Source of the DNA: Bacteroidales bacterium | GTDB taxonomy: Bacteria > Bacteroidota > Bacteroidia > Bacteroidales > UBA7332 | DNA: 64,000 nucleotides | Reading direction: 5' to 3' | NCBI GenBank assembly: GCA_028687995.1 | Contig: JAQTZA010000013.1 | Location: 1 to 64,000, forward strand | In this document: positions 16,736 through 26,460 of the stretch, piece after piece | Layout of the letters: the number at the start of each line of letters is the position of its first letter | How positions within the stretch are numbered: the stretch's first letter is position 1 | Translations under genes and position numbers: made by a program | The notes under the pieces: model-generated | What the model saw: only the letters and a program-made list of their open reading frames with translations | Database searches by the model: none | What the model was told of the DNA's origin: nothing

Positions 16736-18994
16736 ATGAAGGCAATTTTTGACATTGATTTAATCAAAAAAGTACACAGCAATTTTCCTGCAAAAATCAG
16801 TAAAGCGAAAGAGGTTCTTAACCGTCCAATGACGTTGAGCGAAAAAATCCTCTACTCTCATCTCTATGACAACTCTGACATTCAAGCTCATGAGCGTGGA
16901 ACTGCGTATGTCAACTTTGCACCTGACCGAGTAGCCATGCAAGATGCTACAGCTCAAATGGCTTTGTTGCAATTTATGAATGCTGGTCGTGAAACTACTG
17001 CTGTACCTTCTACTGTTCATTGCGATCACCTGATTGCTGCCGAAGTAAATGCAGCAACTGATATGGCGTTCGCTAAAAGCACAAACAAAGAGGTGTATGA
17101 TTTCTTGGAATCTGTCTCTTCAAAATACGGAATTGGTTTTTGGAAACCAGGCGCTGGTATTATTCATCAAGTTGTTTTAGAAAACTACGCATTCCCAGGT
17201 GGAATGATGGTAGGAACAGATTCTCATACCCCGAATGCAGGTGGTATGGGTATGATTGCCATTGGTGTAGGTGGTGCAGATGCTGTCGATGTGATGGCAG
17301 GCATGGCATGGGAGTTGAAAATGCCAAAACTCATTGGTGTAAAACTAACTGGTAAAATGAACGGTTGGGCTTCTCCTAAAGATGTCATCCTTAAATTGGC
17401 GGGAATCCTGACTGTAAAAGGTGGAACGAATGCCATTATCGAATATTTTGGTGAAGGAACAGAATCTATTTCAGCTACTGGTAAAGCTACCATTTGTAAT
17501 ATGGGTGCAGAGGTTGGTGCTACTACTTCTGTTTTCCCTTACGATCAAAAAATAGCTGCTTATCTGACAGCTACTGGTCGTGAAGAAATTGCTATTTCGG
17601 CAAACGCAATTGCAGATTGCTTGCAAGCTGATACTGAAGTGATTGCTAGCCCCGAAAAATATTTTGACCGAATTATTGAAATTAATCTTTCAGAATTAGA
17701 GCCATATATCAATGGTCCATTCACTCCGGATGCAGCGCACACAATTTCTGAATTTGCACAATTTGTGAAAGACAACAATTTTCCACAAAAAATGGAAGTT
17801 GGATTGATTGGTTCATGTACCAACTCTTCTTATCAAGATATGAGTCGCGCAGCGTCAATTGCTCGTCAAGCGGTAGAAAAAAACCTAACAGTAAAAGCTG
17901 AATTTATTGTAAATCCGGGTTCAGAACAAGTACGTTACACGGCAGAACGTGATGGCGTTTTAAGTGATTTCGAACAAATTGGTGGTGTGGTTATGGCAAA
18001 TGCTTGCGGACCTTGCATCGGTCAGTGGAATCGTAAATTTGACGAACCGGGTCGTGCTAATTCAATTGTGACATCGTTTAACCGAAATTTTGCGAAACGT
18101 GCCGATGGCAATCCAAACACTCATGCCTTTGTTGCTTCACCTGAATTAACTACGGCATTGACCATTGCTGGTGACTTGACTTTCAACCCATTAACAGATA
18201 CATTGACAAATAATTTAGGTCAACAAGTAAAATTGGATGCACCAAAAGGAGATGAATTGCCACAAAAAGGTTATGCAGTAGAAGATGCTGGTTACCTTGC
18301 TCCTGCCGCCAATGGTAAAGATATTGAAGTAAAAGTAGCAACTGATTCTAAACGTTTGCAATTGCTCCAACCCTTTGCGGCATGGGATGGTAAGGATTAT
18401 ACCGATTTGCAACTATTAATCAAAGCAAAAGGAAAATGTACAACTGACCATATCTCAATGGCTGGCCCATGGTTGAAATTCCGTGGTCACCTCGAGAATA
18501 TTTCAGACAACCTTTTGATGGGCGCAATCAATGTGTTCAACGACCAACCGAATGCTGTATTGAATGGTTTAGAAGGCGGTTACGATAAAGTTTCGTCTGT
18601 AGGAAAATCGTACAAAGCTGCAGGTGTAGGTTCTGTGGTGATTGCAGAAGAAAACTATGGTGAAGGCTCTTCTCGCGAACATGCGGCTATGGAACCTCGA
18701 TTCTTGAATGTAAAAGCAATTATTGCAAAATCATTTGCTCGAATCCACGAAACAAATCTGAAGAAACAAGGCGTTCTTGGTTTGACATTTGCAGACAAAG
18801 CAGATTACGACAAGGTGCGCGAAGATGACAAATTCTCTATCTTAGGATTAACAGAATTTACGCCCGGAAAAAATCTAAAAGTGGTACTACATCATAGTGA
18901 TGGCACTTCTGAATCTTTCGAAGCAGTTCACACATATAACGATTTGCAAATCAAATGGTTTGCAGCCGGTTGTGCACTAAACTTTATGGACTAA
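16736..18994 (+). CDS. acnA: Aconitate hydratase
   Basis: Isomerises citrate to isocitrate through cis-aconitate using a 4Fe-4S cluster. The 752-residue length fits the mitochondrial-type enzyme. Visible motifs are [20 protein letters not shown], the first cluster cysteine in [13 protein letters not shown], the other two in [13 protein letters not shown], and the C-terminal swivelling domain with [21 protein letters not shown] at 16736 is preferred to the TTG at 16727. Citrate synthase follows after 170 bp, with no isocitrate dehydrogenase gene between them. Confidence 0.96.
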   Translation: MKAIFDIDLIKKVHSNFPAKISKAKEVLNRPMTLSEKILYSHLYDNSDIQAHERGTAYVNFAPDRVAMQDATAQMALLQFMNAGRETTAVPSTVHCDHLIAAEVNAATDMAFAKSTNKEVYDFLESVSSKYGIGFWKPGAGIIHQVVLENYAFPGGMMVGTDSHTPNAGGMGMIAIGVGGADAVDVMAGMAWELKMPKLIGVKLTGKMNGWASPKDVILKLAGILTVKGGTNAIIEYFGEGTESISATGKATICNMGAEVGATTSVFPYDQKIAAYLTATGREEIAISANAIADCLQADTEVIASPEKYFDRIIEINLSELEPYINGPFTPDAAHTISEFAQFVKDNNFPQKMEVGLIGSCTNSSYQDMSRAASIARQAVEKNLTVKAEFIVNPGSEQVRYTAERDGVLSDFEQIGGVVMANACGPCIGQWNRKFDEPGRANSIVTSFNRNFAKRADGNPNTHAFVASPELTTALTIAGDLTFNPLTDTLTNNLGQQVKLDAPKGDELPQKGYAVEDAGYLAPAANGKDIEVKVATDSKRLQLLQPFAAWDGKDYTDLQLLIKAKGKCTTDHISMAGPWLKFRGHLENISDNLLMGAINVFNDQPNAVLNGLEGGYDKVSSVGKSYKAAGVGSVVIAEENYGEGSSREHAAMEPRFLNVKAIIAKSFARIHETNLKKQGVLGLTFADKADYDKVREDDKFSILGLTEFTPGKNLKVVLHHSDGTSESFEAVHTYNDLQIKWFAAGCALNFMD

Positions 18995-19164
18995 AAAATG
19001 TCATTTTGCTATTTTGATGGTTTATATTTTTTCATTCACAAGATAAAATCAAAAAAAAACAGGCTTTTTTGCCAACGAAATGACAAGTCAACCTTAATTT
19101 TTAAACAAAAAAGAAACAGTTCAATAAAAATACCTATTTTAGCAACAAATTAACCCAATATAAC

Positions 19165-20523
19165 ATGAAGAAGGAAACAATGATCTACAAACTGTCGGAA
19201 GCTATTAAAAAAACGACAGACATTGATGCAGAATTATTTAAAAGCATGGGCGTAAAACGCGGTTTACGCAACGAGGACCATTCTGGAGTTTTGGTCGGAT
19301 TAACACGCGTTGGTGATGTAGTTGGTTACGAGAGAAAACCTGAAGGTGGTTTGATCGCTGTACCTGGTAAGTTAATTTATCGTGGGATAGACGTTGAAGA
19401 TCTATCGAAAGGAGTTCAAAAAGAGAATCGCTTTGGATTTGAAGAGACAGCTTATCTACTATTATCAGGTTCATTGCCAGACAAAGAAGAGATTGCAACT
19501 TTCAACGAATTGCTATATGATGCTATTGCACTTAGTCAAGATGAGACAATGAATATTCTCTTCTTACGCGGATCGGATATTATGAATATTTTAGCACGTC
19601 AAGTATTGGTAATGCACGCTTTTGATCCTGCAGCTGATGACAATTCACGCGAAAATTTAGTGAAACAATCAATCAATTTGATTGCTAAATTCCCTACAAT
19701 TGTTGCTTACTCTTATCTTGTAATGCGTCACCACCAACAAATGAGATCGTTGCACATTCGCCATCCAAAAGAAGGACTTTCGTTAGCTGAAAACTTTTTG
19801 TATATGCTGAAAGGCCCTAACGGTTACACAGAATTAGATGCAAAAGTACTTGATTTATCGTTGATTCTTCACGCTGAACACGGTGGTGGTAACAACTCTA
19901 CTTTCAGTGTACGCGTTACTAGTTCTACTGGTACAGATACATACTCTGCTATCGCTGCTGCAATCGGCTCATTAAAAGGTCCATTACACGGTGGTGCAAA
20001 CATCAAAGTACGCGACATGTTCGATCACCTGAAAGGCGCTATCAAAAACTGGAAAGACGAAGTTGAAATCAAAGATTATTTGATGAAAATTTTGAATAAA
20101 GAGGCATATAACAGAAAAGGATTGATTTATGGCATTGGACATGCTGTTTATACTATTTCTGATCCACGTGCAGATTTATTGAAAGAGCTTTCTCGCGAAC
20201 TAGCTAAAGAGAAAAATCTAGTTGCCGAATTTGACTTCCTCGAATTGCTTGAAAAACTTTCGGTAGAAGCATTCATGGAGTTCAAAGGAAATGCAGTAAA
20301 CAAACGTGTTTGTGCGAATGTCGATTTCTACTCAGGTTTTGTATATGAGATGATTGGTTTGCCAACAGAGGTTTACACTCCTCTATTCGCTATGTCTCGT
20401 ATTGCAGGATGGTGTGCTCACCGCATCGAAGAACTAAATTTCGAAGCAAAACGCATTATCCGCCCTGCTTACAAAAATGTAAGACCACGTCAAGAGTTTA
20501 TTCCGTTGAAAGATAGAAAATAA
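19165..20523 (+). CDS. gltA: Citrate synthase
   Basis: Condenses acetyl-CoA and oxaloacetate to citrate. The 452-residue protein is the long, NADH-insensitive-looking form seen in Bacteroidota. HAEHGGGNNSTFS and GSLKGPLHGGAN contain the active-site histidines, and the GIGHAVYTISDPRA region precedes the catalytic Asp in ANVDFYSGFVYE. ATG at 19165 is kept; MIYKLSE at codon 6 is an alternative. With the aconitase upstream it forms the citrate-to-isocitrate part of an oxidative branch leading to 2-oxoglutarate. Confidence 0.96.
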   Translation: MKKETMIYKLSEAIKKTTDIDAELFKSMGVKRGLRNEDHSGVLVGLTRVGDVVGYERKPEGGLIAVPGKLIYRGIDVEDLSKGVQKENRFGFEETAYLLLSGSLPDKEEIATFNELLYDAIALSQDETMNILFLRGSDIMNILARQVLVMHAFDPAADDNSRENLVKQSINLIAKFPTIVAYSYLVMRHHQQMRSLHIRHPKEGLSLAENFLYMLKGPNGYTELDAKVLDLSLILHAEHGGGNNSTFSVRVTSSTGTDTYSAIAAAIGSLKGPLHGGANIKVRDMFDHLKGAIKNWKDEVEIKDYLMKILNKEAYNRKGLIYGIGHAVYTISDPRADLLKELSRELAKEKNLVAEFDFLELLEKLSVEAFMEFKGNAVNKRVCANVDFYSGFVYEMIGLPTEVYTPLFAMSRIAGWCAHRIEELNFEAKRIIRPAYKNVRPRQEFIPLKDRK

Positions 20524-20545
20524 TCCATTCTAGGATATACATTTG

Positions 20546-20578
20546 AAAGGAGTGAGAATTATTCTCGCTCCTTTTTTG
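20546..20578 (+). terminator. Terminator of gltA
   Basis: AAAGGAGTGAGAAT pairs with ATTCTCGCTCCTTTT, with one G-T pair, then a T-run. It covers the ORF-track start of the next gene, which is one reason to move that start to 20594. Confidence 0.85.
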
Positions 20579-20593
20579 TATAAAATTCGAGTT

Positions 20594-21310
20594 ATGAATA
20601 GACAAAATAATCCATACATTACAATTAAGCCAGAAGGTATATCATTACCTCTACTCTATTCAGACGAATATCTTACAGCAATCGATAAGCCATGTGGCTT
20701 GTTGGTACATAGAACAACTATCGCTGAAGAGAATGCACCTGCTGCACTTCAAATACTACACAATCAGCTCAACAGAATGGTTTATCCAGTTCATAGAATA
20801 GATAGACCCACTTCAGGTGTAGTACTTTTCGCTCATTCACCCGAAATAGCGAGAAAACTGCAAGAAAATCTGAAAGAATTCAGTACTCAGAAGAAATATA
20901 CAGCTTTAGTGCGTGGCTGGATAACAGAAGAATACATTTCAAAAAGAGAAGTGAAAAACGATCGAGGAAATCTTCAATCTGCTGAAACACGCTTCATTCC
21001 AATTAAAAATTTCGAATTGCCTCTTAAAACAGATCGTTATGAATCAGCTCGATTTTCTATCATTGAAGCCTATCCTGCAACAGGAAGATGGCACCAAATC
21101 CGACAACATTTAGCGCAAATGCGCCACTACATTATCAACGACAGAGTACACGGCGATGGCAAGCAAAACCGTATTTTTACTGAGCAAATAGGCATCGAAG
21201 AGATGTTTCTCCACGCTACATCGATTCAAATCAATCATCCAATAACAGATCAATCAACGGCTATAAAAGCGCCATTCCCTTCGCATTGGAATAAGTTTCT
21301 GAGTGAATAA
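20594..21310 (+). CDS. truC: RluA-family tRNA pseudouridine synthase, TruC-like
   Basis: A 238-residue member of the RluA superfamily without an S4 domain, the size of TruC, which modifies U65 of tRNAs. Motif I is YLTAIDKPCGLLVH, motif II with the catalytic Asp is VHRIDRPTSGVVLFA, and motif III is ATGRWHQIRQHLAQM. The start at ATG 20594 lies after the gltA terminator. TruC is the best guess by size and motif order; another RluA-type target is possible. Confidence 0.85.
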   Translation: MNRQNNPYITIKPEGISLPLLYSDEYLTAIDKPCGLLVHRTTIAEENAPAALQILHNQLNRMVYPVHRIDRPTSGVVLFAHSPEIARKLQENLKEFSTQKKYTALVRGWITEEYISKREVKNDRGNLQSAETRFIPIKNFELPLKTDRYESARFSIIEAYPATGRWHQIRQHLAQMRHYIINDRVHGDGKQNRIFTEQIGIEEMFLHATSIQINHPITDQSTAIKAPFPSHWNKFLSE

Positions 21311-21332
21311 TCTCGATTTCAATAAATCGACA

Positions 21333-21340
21333 TATCTTTG
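21333..21340 (+). promoter_or_regulatory. -7 box of the FetAB-like operon
   Basis: TATCTTTG fits the Bacteroidota -7 element; no good -33 TTG is present. It lies only 2 bases before the ORF-track start, so the ATG at 21367 is the real start. Confidence 0.55.
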
Positions 21341-21366
21341 TATTGTCTATAAAAAACCTCTTTTTC

Positions 21367-21999
21367 ATGATTGAATTTCAGAACATTTCTCTTTCTTATG
21401 AAAATAAAGAGGTAATTCGTGATCTTTCCTTTTCTATCAAACCTGGCGAGTCAGTTTGTTTAAGAGGCTCGTCAGGATGTGGAAAATCATCAGTTCTTCA
21501 TGCATTATTAGGATTTATTACTCCTAATTGCGGTAAAATATTTGTTGAACAAAGAAGATTGGATTCAAATTCTATCCAGCACATTCGTGAACAAGTAGCT
21601 TATCTTCCACAGGATTTGTCATTTCCCTTTACAACAGTAAAAGAGCTCATCGACGCGCCATTCAAATTCAAGGCAAATCGATTGAAAAAACACTCAACAG
21701 AGGTGATTTTTTCGACTTTTGCCGAACTCGGTTTGGAAGCAAATATCTATTCTAAAAATTTGAATGAAATTTCAATCGGTCAAAAGCAACGAGTGATGCT
21801 CGCATTAATGAAATTGCTGGATAAAGAAATTTTACTTTTGGATGAGCCGACCTCTGCTCTCGATCCTGATTCAGTAGTTTTAGTGATAAACTTTCTAAAA
21901 TCATTGTCAGGAAAAACAATTTTGGCGGTATCGCACGATGAGTTATTTGCCCAACATTTCGATAAAGTGATTCATATCAAACAAATAAACTCAATCTGA
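21367..21999 (+). CDS. fetA: ABC transporter ATP-binding protein, FetA-like
   Basis: A 210-residue ATPase. Walker A is GSSGCGKSS, the Q-loop is in AYLPQDLSFPF, the signature is unusual (ISIGQKQR in place of LSGGQ), Walker B is ILLLDEPTSALDP and the H-loop is AVSHDE. The next gene, 2 bp downstream, is a UPF0014 permease, the pairing seen in FetAB, which is linked to iron export and oxidative-stress resistance in Escherichia coli. The substrate here is inferred from that pairing. Confidence 0.85.
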   Translation: MIEFQNISLSYENKEVIRDLSFSIKPGESVCLRGSSGCGKSSVLHALLGFITPNCGKIFVEQRRLDSNSIQHIREQVAYLPQDLSFPFTTVKELIDAPFKFKANRLKKHSTEVIFSTFAELGLEANIYSKNLNEISIGQKQRVMLALMKLLDKEILLLDEPTSALDPDSVVLVINFLKSLSGKTILAVSHDELFAQHFDKVIHIKQINSI

Positions 22000-22001
22000 T
22001 T

Positions 22002-22766
22002 ATGGATATCAGCTACCCTCAATTTTTTCTCGGATTTGTTTTATTGCTGATTCCAGTCTATTTTTTGCAGTATTATAAAACGGGGTTGGTAAAAGATACG
22101 CTATTTGCAGCTGGTCGAATGACTGGGCAGCTTTTCTTAATTGGCTTGTATCTTGAATATCTGTTTCGACTCAACAGTTCGTTAATCAATTTAATTTGGG
22201 TACTGGTAATGATTGTAATTACGGCTTTCACAGTAGTAAAAAGAACCAATCTTTCCCTTAAAACGGTTTTTCTTCCTGTTTCGATGGCTATTCTTCTTTC
22301 GATTATTCTCATTGCCGGATTTTTCTTGAATTTTGTATTGCAGCTAAACTCGATGTTCGAAGCTCGTTATTTTATTCCCATTTGCGGAATGATTCTGGGA
22401 AATATGCTTAATGCTTGTGTCATTTCCCTCAGCGCATATTATAGCGGTATAAAACGAGAGAAAACACTTTATCAATTCTCACTGGGCAATGGCGCTACTC
22501 CCACAGAAGCTCAACATTATTTCATACGTGATGCATTGATAAAATCGCTTAACCCAACCATCGCTACCATGGCCGTAATGGGTTTAATTGCGTTGCCAGG
22601 CACCATGACAGGTCAGATTCTGGGTGGAAGTTCCCCATCTATCGCCATCAAATATCAGATTATGATCATGATTGTTATTTTTGCAGCTTCAGTTATCTCC
22701 GTGGTTATCACAATTTTACTTTCATCCCGAAACGCTTTCTCAAAATCTGGCATATTAAAGAAATGA
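22002..22766 (+). CDS. fetB: UPF0014 family ABC permease, FetB-like
   Basis: A 254-residue membrane protein with about seven hydrophobic segments and the family landmarks MILGNMLNACVISLSAYYSG and LIALPGTMTGQILGGSSP. It should form the inner-membrane channel for the ATPase encoded just upstream. Family knowledge points to iron or another metal leaving the cytosol. Confidence 0.9.
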   Translation: MDISYPQFFLGFVLLLIPVYFLQYYKTGLVKDTLFAAGRMTGQLFLIGLYLEYLFRLNSSLINLIWVLVMIVITAFTVVKRTNLSLKTVFLPVSMAILLSIILIAGFFLNFVLQLNSMFEARYFIPICGMILGNMLNACVISLSAYYSGIKREKTLYQFSLGNGATPTEAQHYFIRDALIKSLNPTIATMAVMGLIALPGTMTGQILGGSSPSIAIKYQIMIMIVIFAASVISVVITILLSSRNAFSKSGILKK

Positions 22767-22860
22767 AATATTGTTAGTTTCAGAAATCTTGTAACACCAT
22801 CTTCACATCTCCGTAATACGCCCAGTATATATTTGTTGTTTCGAATCGAAACCTACGAAT

Positions 22861-23199
22861 ATGAAAGACATAAATGCTAAAAAAATGAGTAATCGAGATC
22901 TAGATCTACTCGCAGAAAGTTATGTTGAAATCATTAGCCAATCAGGAATAGAAGAGATTACGCAAAATGCCATCTTTAACCAGTTGACATCGATTAGTCG
23001 ACTTTTTCGTGAAAGAAGAAATTCTGACACAACAAATGAAGTTGTAACATTGCGAATGGAACTTACAGCTGCCCTCAAAAATACTTACAGCAAGATTATT
23101 GCTATGGAGATTGAAACCAATCATCCGAAATGGAGCAATCTTGCTCAAAAAATATTCGATAATTATGAAACAATCCCATACGAGTATCAGTTTCAATGA
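22861..23199 (+). CDS. Conserved-looking small helical protein of unknown function
   Basis: A 112-residue, mostly helical, soluble protein (NRDLDLLAESYVEIISQSG, then TSISRLFRERRNSDT, ending YETIPYEYQFQ). I do not recognise a family. It has a good -7 box (TATATTTG, 22828-22835, about 18 nt of leader) and a textbook terminator, so it is very likely a real single-gene transcript. No membrane segment, signal peptide or catalytic motif is visible. Confidence 0.65.
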   Translation: MKDINAKKMSNRDLDLLAESYVEIISQSGIEEITQNAIFNQLTSISRLFRERRNSDTTNEVVTLRMELTAALKNTYSKIIAMEIETNHPKWSNLAQKIFDNYETIPYEYQFQ

Positions 23200-23206
23200 A
23201 AATTTT

Positions 23207-23243
23207 AGCGAGAATTGAGTTAAATCAATTCTCGCTTTTTTTA
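23207..23243 (+). terminator. Terminator of the small helical protein gene
   Basis: AGCGAGAATTGA pairs perfectly with TCAATTCTCGCT across a 6-nt loop, followed by seven T. Most of the gap that follows (to 23414) holds the fabV -7 box. Confidence 0.92.
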
Positions 23244-23328
23244 TTCATATTTCTGCTCATTTCAACTCTTATACTATCAAAAATTCTTCTAAAATCAGAT
23301 GACATTTCGCAATTAAGCAAATAAATAT

Positions 23329-23336
23329 TATTTTTG
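23329..23336 (+). promoter_or_regulatory. -7 box of fabV
   Basis: TATTTTTG lies 79 bases upstream of the fabV ATG and matches TAnnTTTG. No convincing -33 element is present. Confidence 0.45.
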
Positions 23337-23414
23337 CAGCCGCTTAAGATAGAATTGTTCTAAACAAATCCTGAACTTTTCCGTTTTATTTCTATTAAAC
23401 TTAACTTGATTGAA

Positions 23415-24608
23415 ATGATTATCAAACAACGAATGCGAGGATTTATCAGTTTAACTGCTCATCCTAAAGGATGTGAAAGAAACGTACTAAATCAAATTGA
23501 ATACATCAAATCGAAAGGTGAAATTGAAGGTCCAAAGAATGTATTAGTTATTGGTGCATCCACAGGATTTGGACTATCATCCAGAATCGCAAGTGCTTTT
23601 AGCTCAAATGCTGCAACGATTGGAGTTTTCTTCGAGAAAGAGCCTCAAGAAGGCAAAACAGCTACGCCGGGATGGTACAATACCGCTGCTTTTCACAAAG
23701 CCGCACATGCAGCTGGTCTTTATGCTAAAAGTATCAATGGCGATGCATTTTCAAATGAGGTGAAAGTCAAAACTATCGAGTTAATCAAAGCCGATTTAGG
23801 CAAAATAGATTTAATTATCTACAGTTTGGCATCGCCTGTTCGTACTCATCCTGAGACAGGCATAACCCATCGCTCTGTATTGAAGCCTATTGGAAATCAA
23901 TATTCTAATAAAACGGTTGATTTTCATACTGGAATTATTTCGGAAGTAAGTATCGAACCAAGCGTAGATGGTGACATCGAAAATACGGTGGCTGTGATGG
24001 GTGGTGAAGATTGGAATATGTGGATTGACGCATTACAAGCAGCTGATGTACTGGCTGAAAATGTAGTAACAGTTGCATATTCTTATATTGGCCCTGCAGT
24101 TACCGAACCAGTCTATCGCAAAGGTACTATTGGAAAAGCTAAAGACGATCTTGAAAAGACAGCTTTTGATATAACCGAAAAACTAAAATCAATCAATGGG
24201 AAAGGTTACGTCTCTGTAAACAAAGCATTGGTGACACAGGCAAGTTCTGCGATTCCAATTATTCCTTTATATATCACAGTTCTCTATAAAATAATGAAGT
24301 CAAAAGGTATTCACGAAGGATGTATTGAGCAAATTCAAAGACTTTATTACGATAGATTATACACCACATCAGGATCGGTTCCAACTGATTCAGCGGGACG
24401 TATCCGAATAGACGACTGGGAAATGCGTGAAGATGTTCAGCAAGAAATACTCAATTTGTGGAAGCAAGTCGACACAGATACTTTACACAACATTGGTGAT
24501 TTAAAAGGCTATACTAAAGATTTCAAAAACTTATTTGGTTTTGGATTTAAAGAAGTTGATTATCACGAAGATGTAAATGAAATGGTGGAAATAGACGGAT
24601 TGATTTAA
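23415..24608 (+). CDS. fabV: FabV-type enoyl-ACP/trans-2-enoyl-CoA reductase
   Basis: An NADH-dependent reductase of 397 residues, the FabV/TER size. The dinucleotide site is VIGASTGFGLSSR, substrate-side motifs include ATPGWYNTAAF and YSLASPVR, and the catalytic Y-x8-K pair is in EPVYRKGTIGKAK. It can serve type II fatty-acid synthesis, reducing trans-2-enoyl-ACP, or act on crotonyl-CoA in fermentation; sequence alone does not decide. FabV enzymes are usually insensitive to triclosan. ATG at 23415 is preferred to the ORF-track TTG. Confidence 0.93.
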   Translation: MIIKQRMRGFISLTAHPKGCERNVLNQIEYIKSKGEIEGPKNVLVIGASTGFGLSSRIASAFSSNAATIGVFFEKEPQEGKTATPGWYNTAAFHKAAHAAGLYAKSINGDAFSNEVKVKTIELIKADLGKIDLIIYSLASPVRTHPETGITHRSVLKPIGNQYSNKTVDFHTGIISEVSIEPSVDGDIENTVAVMGGEDWNMWIDALQAADVLAENVVTVAYSYIGPAVTEPVYRKGTIGKAKDDLEKTAFDITEKLKSINGKGYVSVNKALVTQASSAIPIIPLYITVLYKIMKSKGIHEGCIEQIQRLYYDRLYTTSGSVPTDSAGRIRIDDWEMREDVQQEILNLWKQVDTDTLHNIGDLKGYTKDFKNLFGFGFKEVDYHEDVNEMVEIDGLI

Positions 24609-24630
24609 TTTATACTTTCGTTAAAATTAA

Positions 24631-24666
24631 GCGAGAATCTTTTGAATGAAGATTCTCGTTTTTTAT
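24631..24666 (+). terminator. Terminator of fabV
   Basis: CGAGAATCT pairs with AGATTCTCG across a 9-nt loop and is followed by a T-rich run. Confidence 0.85.
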
Positions 24667-24726
24667 TTTAATGCAGCATAATCATACATGATTACATCCT
24701 CTTAATGAAATACTTAACTAAATAAT

Positions 24727-25257
24727 ATGAAAACTCTTCTTTCTATTCTTTGTGCATTTTTGATTTTGAATGGCTGTGCTAAAATGGACTCTATTAGTTT
24801 TTCAAATCAAAAGATTGTCTTTCAGCAAGAGTACATAAATTATGCTTGGGGATATTCTCATAACGGATTTTTCATAGATAGTACAGGCGCAATTTATACT
24901 TATCTTTAACCGACACAATGGGAGTTCACAGACTCTTTAAACAATATAAGTGAAGAGAATCTAAACAATAATCTTTATAAATGTCAGAAATCAAAATATT
25001 TGATTGACAAACAAGAACTTTCGTCAAAAATTGCACTTTTAAAGAACGCGTCACTTGGAAAAATATCTGAACCAATTATGGAAATGGCAGATGCTGGAAG
25101 TTCCACTTTCTACGGATTAAAATATAATGAGACTTCAAAATCCTATCACCGGATTCTTCTGAAACAAATTGGAGATTTAAGAATTGATAATTCGTCAGTT
25201 GAATCTATAGAATTATGGAATTGGCTCACTACGATTCAGAATAAAATCAGTCAATAG
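24727..25257 (+). pseudogene. Lipoprotein gene interrupted by one in-frame stop codon
   Basis: Two ORF-track entries (24727-24909 and 25000-25257) lie in the same frame. The frame between them is open except for one TAA at 24907-24909, so a protein of about 175 residues is split by a single nonsense codon. The first part has a lipoprotein signal (LLSILCAFLILNGC, lipobox LNGC), so the intact protein would be membrane-anchored. The second part (PTQWEFTDSLNN, then YKCQKSKYLIDKQEL) carries no known domain. Either the gene is recently inactivated, the strain is polymorphic here, or the base is a sequencing error. Confidence 0.8.
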
Positions 25258-25266
25258 TTGACATAC

Positions 25267-25303
25267 AAAAGGCGGCATAATTACTCAAATTATACCGCCT
25301 TTT
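25267..25303. terminator. Bidirectional terminator between lipoprotein pseudogene and rmlA
   Basis: AAAAGGCGG and CCGCCTTTT pair, extended inward by complementary A/T-rich bases (CATAATT/AATTATA). A- and T-runs on both sides suit the convergent genes. Confidence 0.85.
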
Positions 25304-25318
25304 CATCTCTAAGAACCC

Positions 25319-26188
25319 CTACTCTTCAAGCAAAAGAGCTAGTAGATATTGACCATAGGCAGTTTTATCCAGCGATTTACCAAGCGCTTGCAATTGATCA
25401 TTGTTAATCCAACCGTTTCTCCAAGCAATCTCTTCAATGCAAGAGACATAAAAACCTTGTCTGCTTTGGATTGTTTCCACGAAGTTTGAAGCTTCCAATA
25501 GACTATCACAATTTCCAGTATCTAGCCAAGCAAATCCACGACCAAAAAGTTCCACTTTTAGTGTGCCTTCTTCTAAATACAATTTGTTTAAGTCTGTGAT
25601 TTCAAGTTCTCCTCGCACAGAGGGTTTCAAACTCTTTGCTTTGGCTACTACATCCGTTCCATAAAAATACAATCCAGGAACCGCGTAATTTGATTTAGGA
25701 TGCTCTGGTTTTTCTTCAAGACTCACTACTTTGTTGTTAGAATCGAATTCAGCAACACCATAAGCACGAGGATCTTTCACATAATATCCAAAAATACAGG
25801 CGCCAGTTTCGATAGATGCTGCACGTTTCAACATGCTAGAAAATCCCTGACCGTAAAACATATTATCACCAAGAATTAAACAACCTGATTCGCCCGCTAA
25901 AAACTCCTCACCAAGCAAAAATGCTTCAGCCAGTCCATTGGGTGCATCTTGAATTTTATAGGAAAAACTCATTCCTAACTCTTCTCCCGAACCCAATAAA
26001 TCTCTAAACATCGGTAAATCACGAGGTGTAGAAATAATTAAGACTTCGCGAATACCAGCCAACATCAATGTAGATAATGGATAATAAATCATCGGTTTAT
26101 CATAAACCGGCATAATTTGTTTTGAAATAGCTTTTGAAAGTGGATACAATCGAGTTGCACTACCTCCAGCAAGAATAATTCCTTTCAT
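25319..26188 (-). CDS. rmlA: Glucose-1-phosphate thymidylyltransferase
   Basis: Makes dTDP-glucose from dTTP and glucose 1-phosphate, the entry step to dTDP-L-rhamnose and other deoxysugars. The 289-residue length is standard. The nucleotide-binding motif [17 protein letters not shown], then [13 protein letters not shown] and [17 protein letters not shown] are characteristic. It stands alone: rmlB, rmlC and rmlD are not next to it. Its ATG directly follows copy B of a leader repeat that also precedes the membrane protein gene at 474. Confidence 0.96.
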   Translation of the reverse strand: MKGIILAGGSATRLYPLSKAISKQIMPVYDKPMIYYPLSTLMLAGIREVLIISTPRDLPMFRDLLGSGEELGMSFSYKIQDAPNGLAEAFLLGEEFLAGESGCLILGDNMFYGQGFSSMLKRAASIETGACIFGYYVKDPRAYGVAEFDSNNKVVSLEEKPEHPKSNYAVPGLYFYGTDVVAKAKSLKPSVRGELEITDLNKLYLEEGTLKVELFGRGFAWLDTGNCDSLLEASNFVETIQSRQGFYVSCIEEIAWRNGWINNDQLQALGKSLDKTAYGQYLLALLLEE

Positions 26189-26290
26189 CTGTTTATATTT
26201 TTGATTTTAATTGTCTGATGGAACTCGCACATAAACATTTTCTTGTATGTCTCCCGATAGCTATCGGGATTGTTTGACGTGCTCGTTTCA
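26185..26290. repeat. Dispersed leader repeat, copy B, with a perfect palindrome
   Basis: Its first 67 bases match copy A (471-537) at 59 positions, and the 3' block CGTGCTCGTTTCA is identical. Between them copy B has the perfect 16-base palindrome CCCGATAGCTATCGGG, missing from copy A. On the minus strand the repeat is the immediate leader of rmlA. Confidence 0.8.
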
Positions 26291-26452
26291 AATAAATTTA
26301 GTTTTGTTTTATGACACAAAGAAAGAGTCAATATTTGACTAAATCTAAGGTATTGATTTTACAAAGATATAATAATCAAATTCGTTAGCATTTGATTTGA
26401 AAAAAAATTGAGTAAAAAAATCATATTTTATATGACTATTAAAAAATTATTT

Positions 26453-26460
26453 TACCTTTG
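26453..26460 (+). promoter_or_regulatory. -7 box of rho
   Basis: TACCTTTG matches the Bacteroidota -7 element. It predicts a 5' leader of nearly 250 nt for rho; no clear -33 element is seen at the expected distance. Confidence 0.5.
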
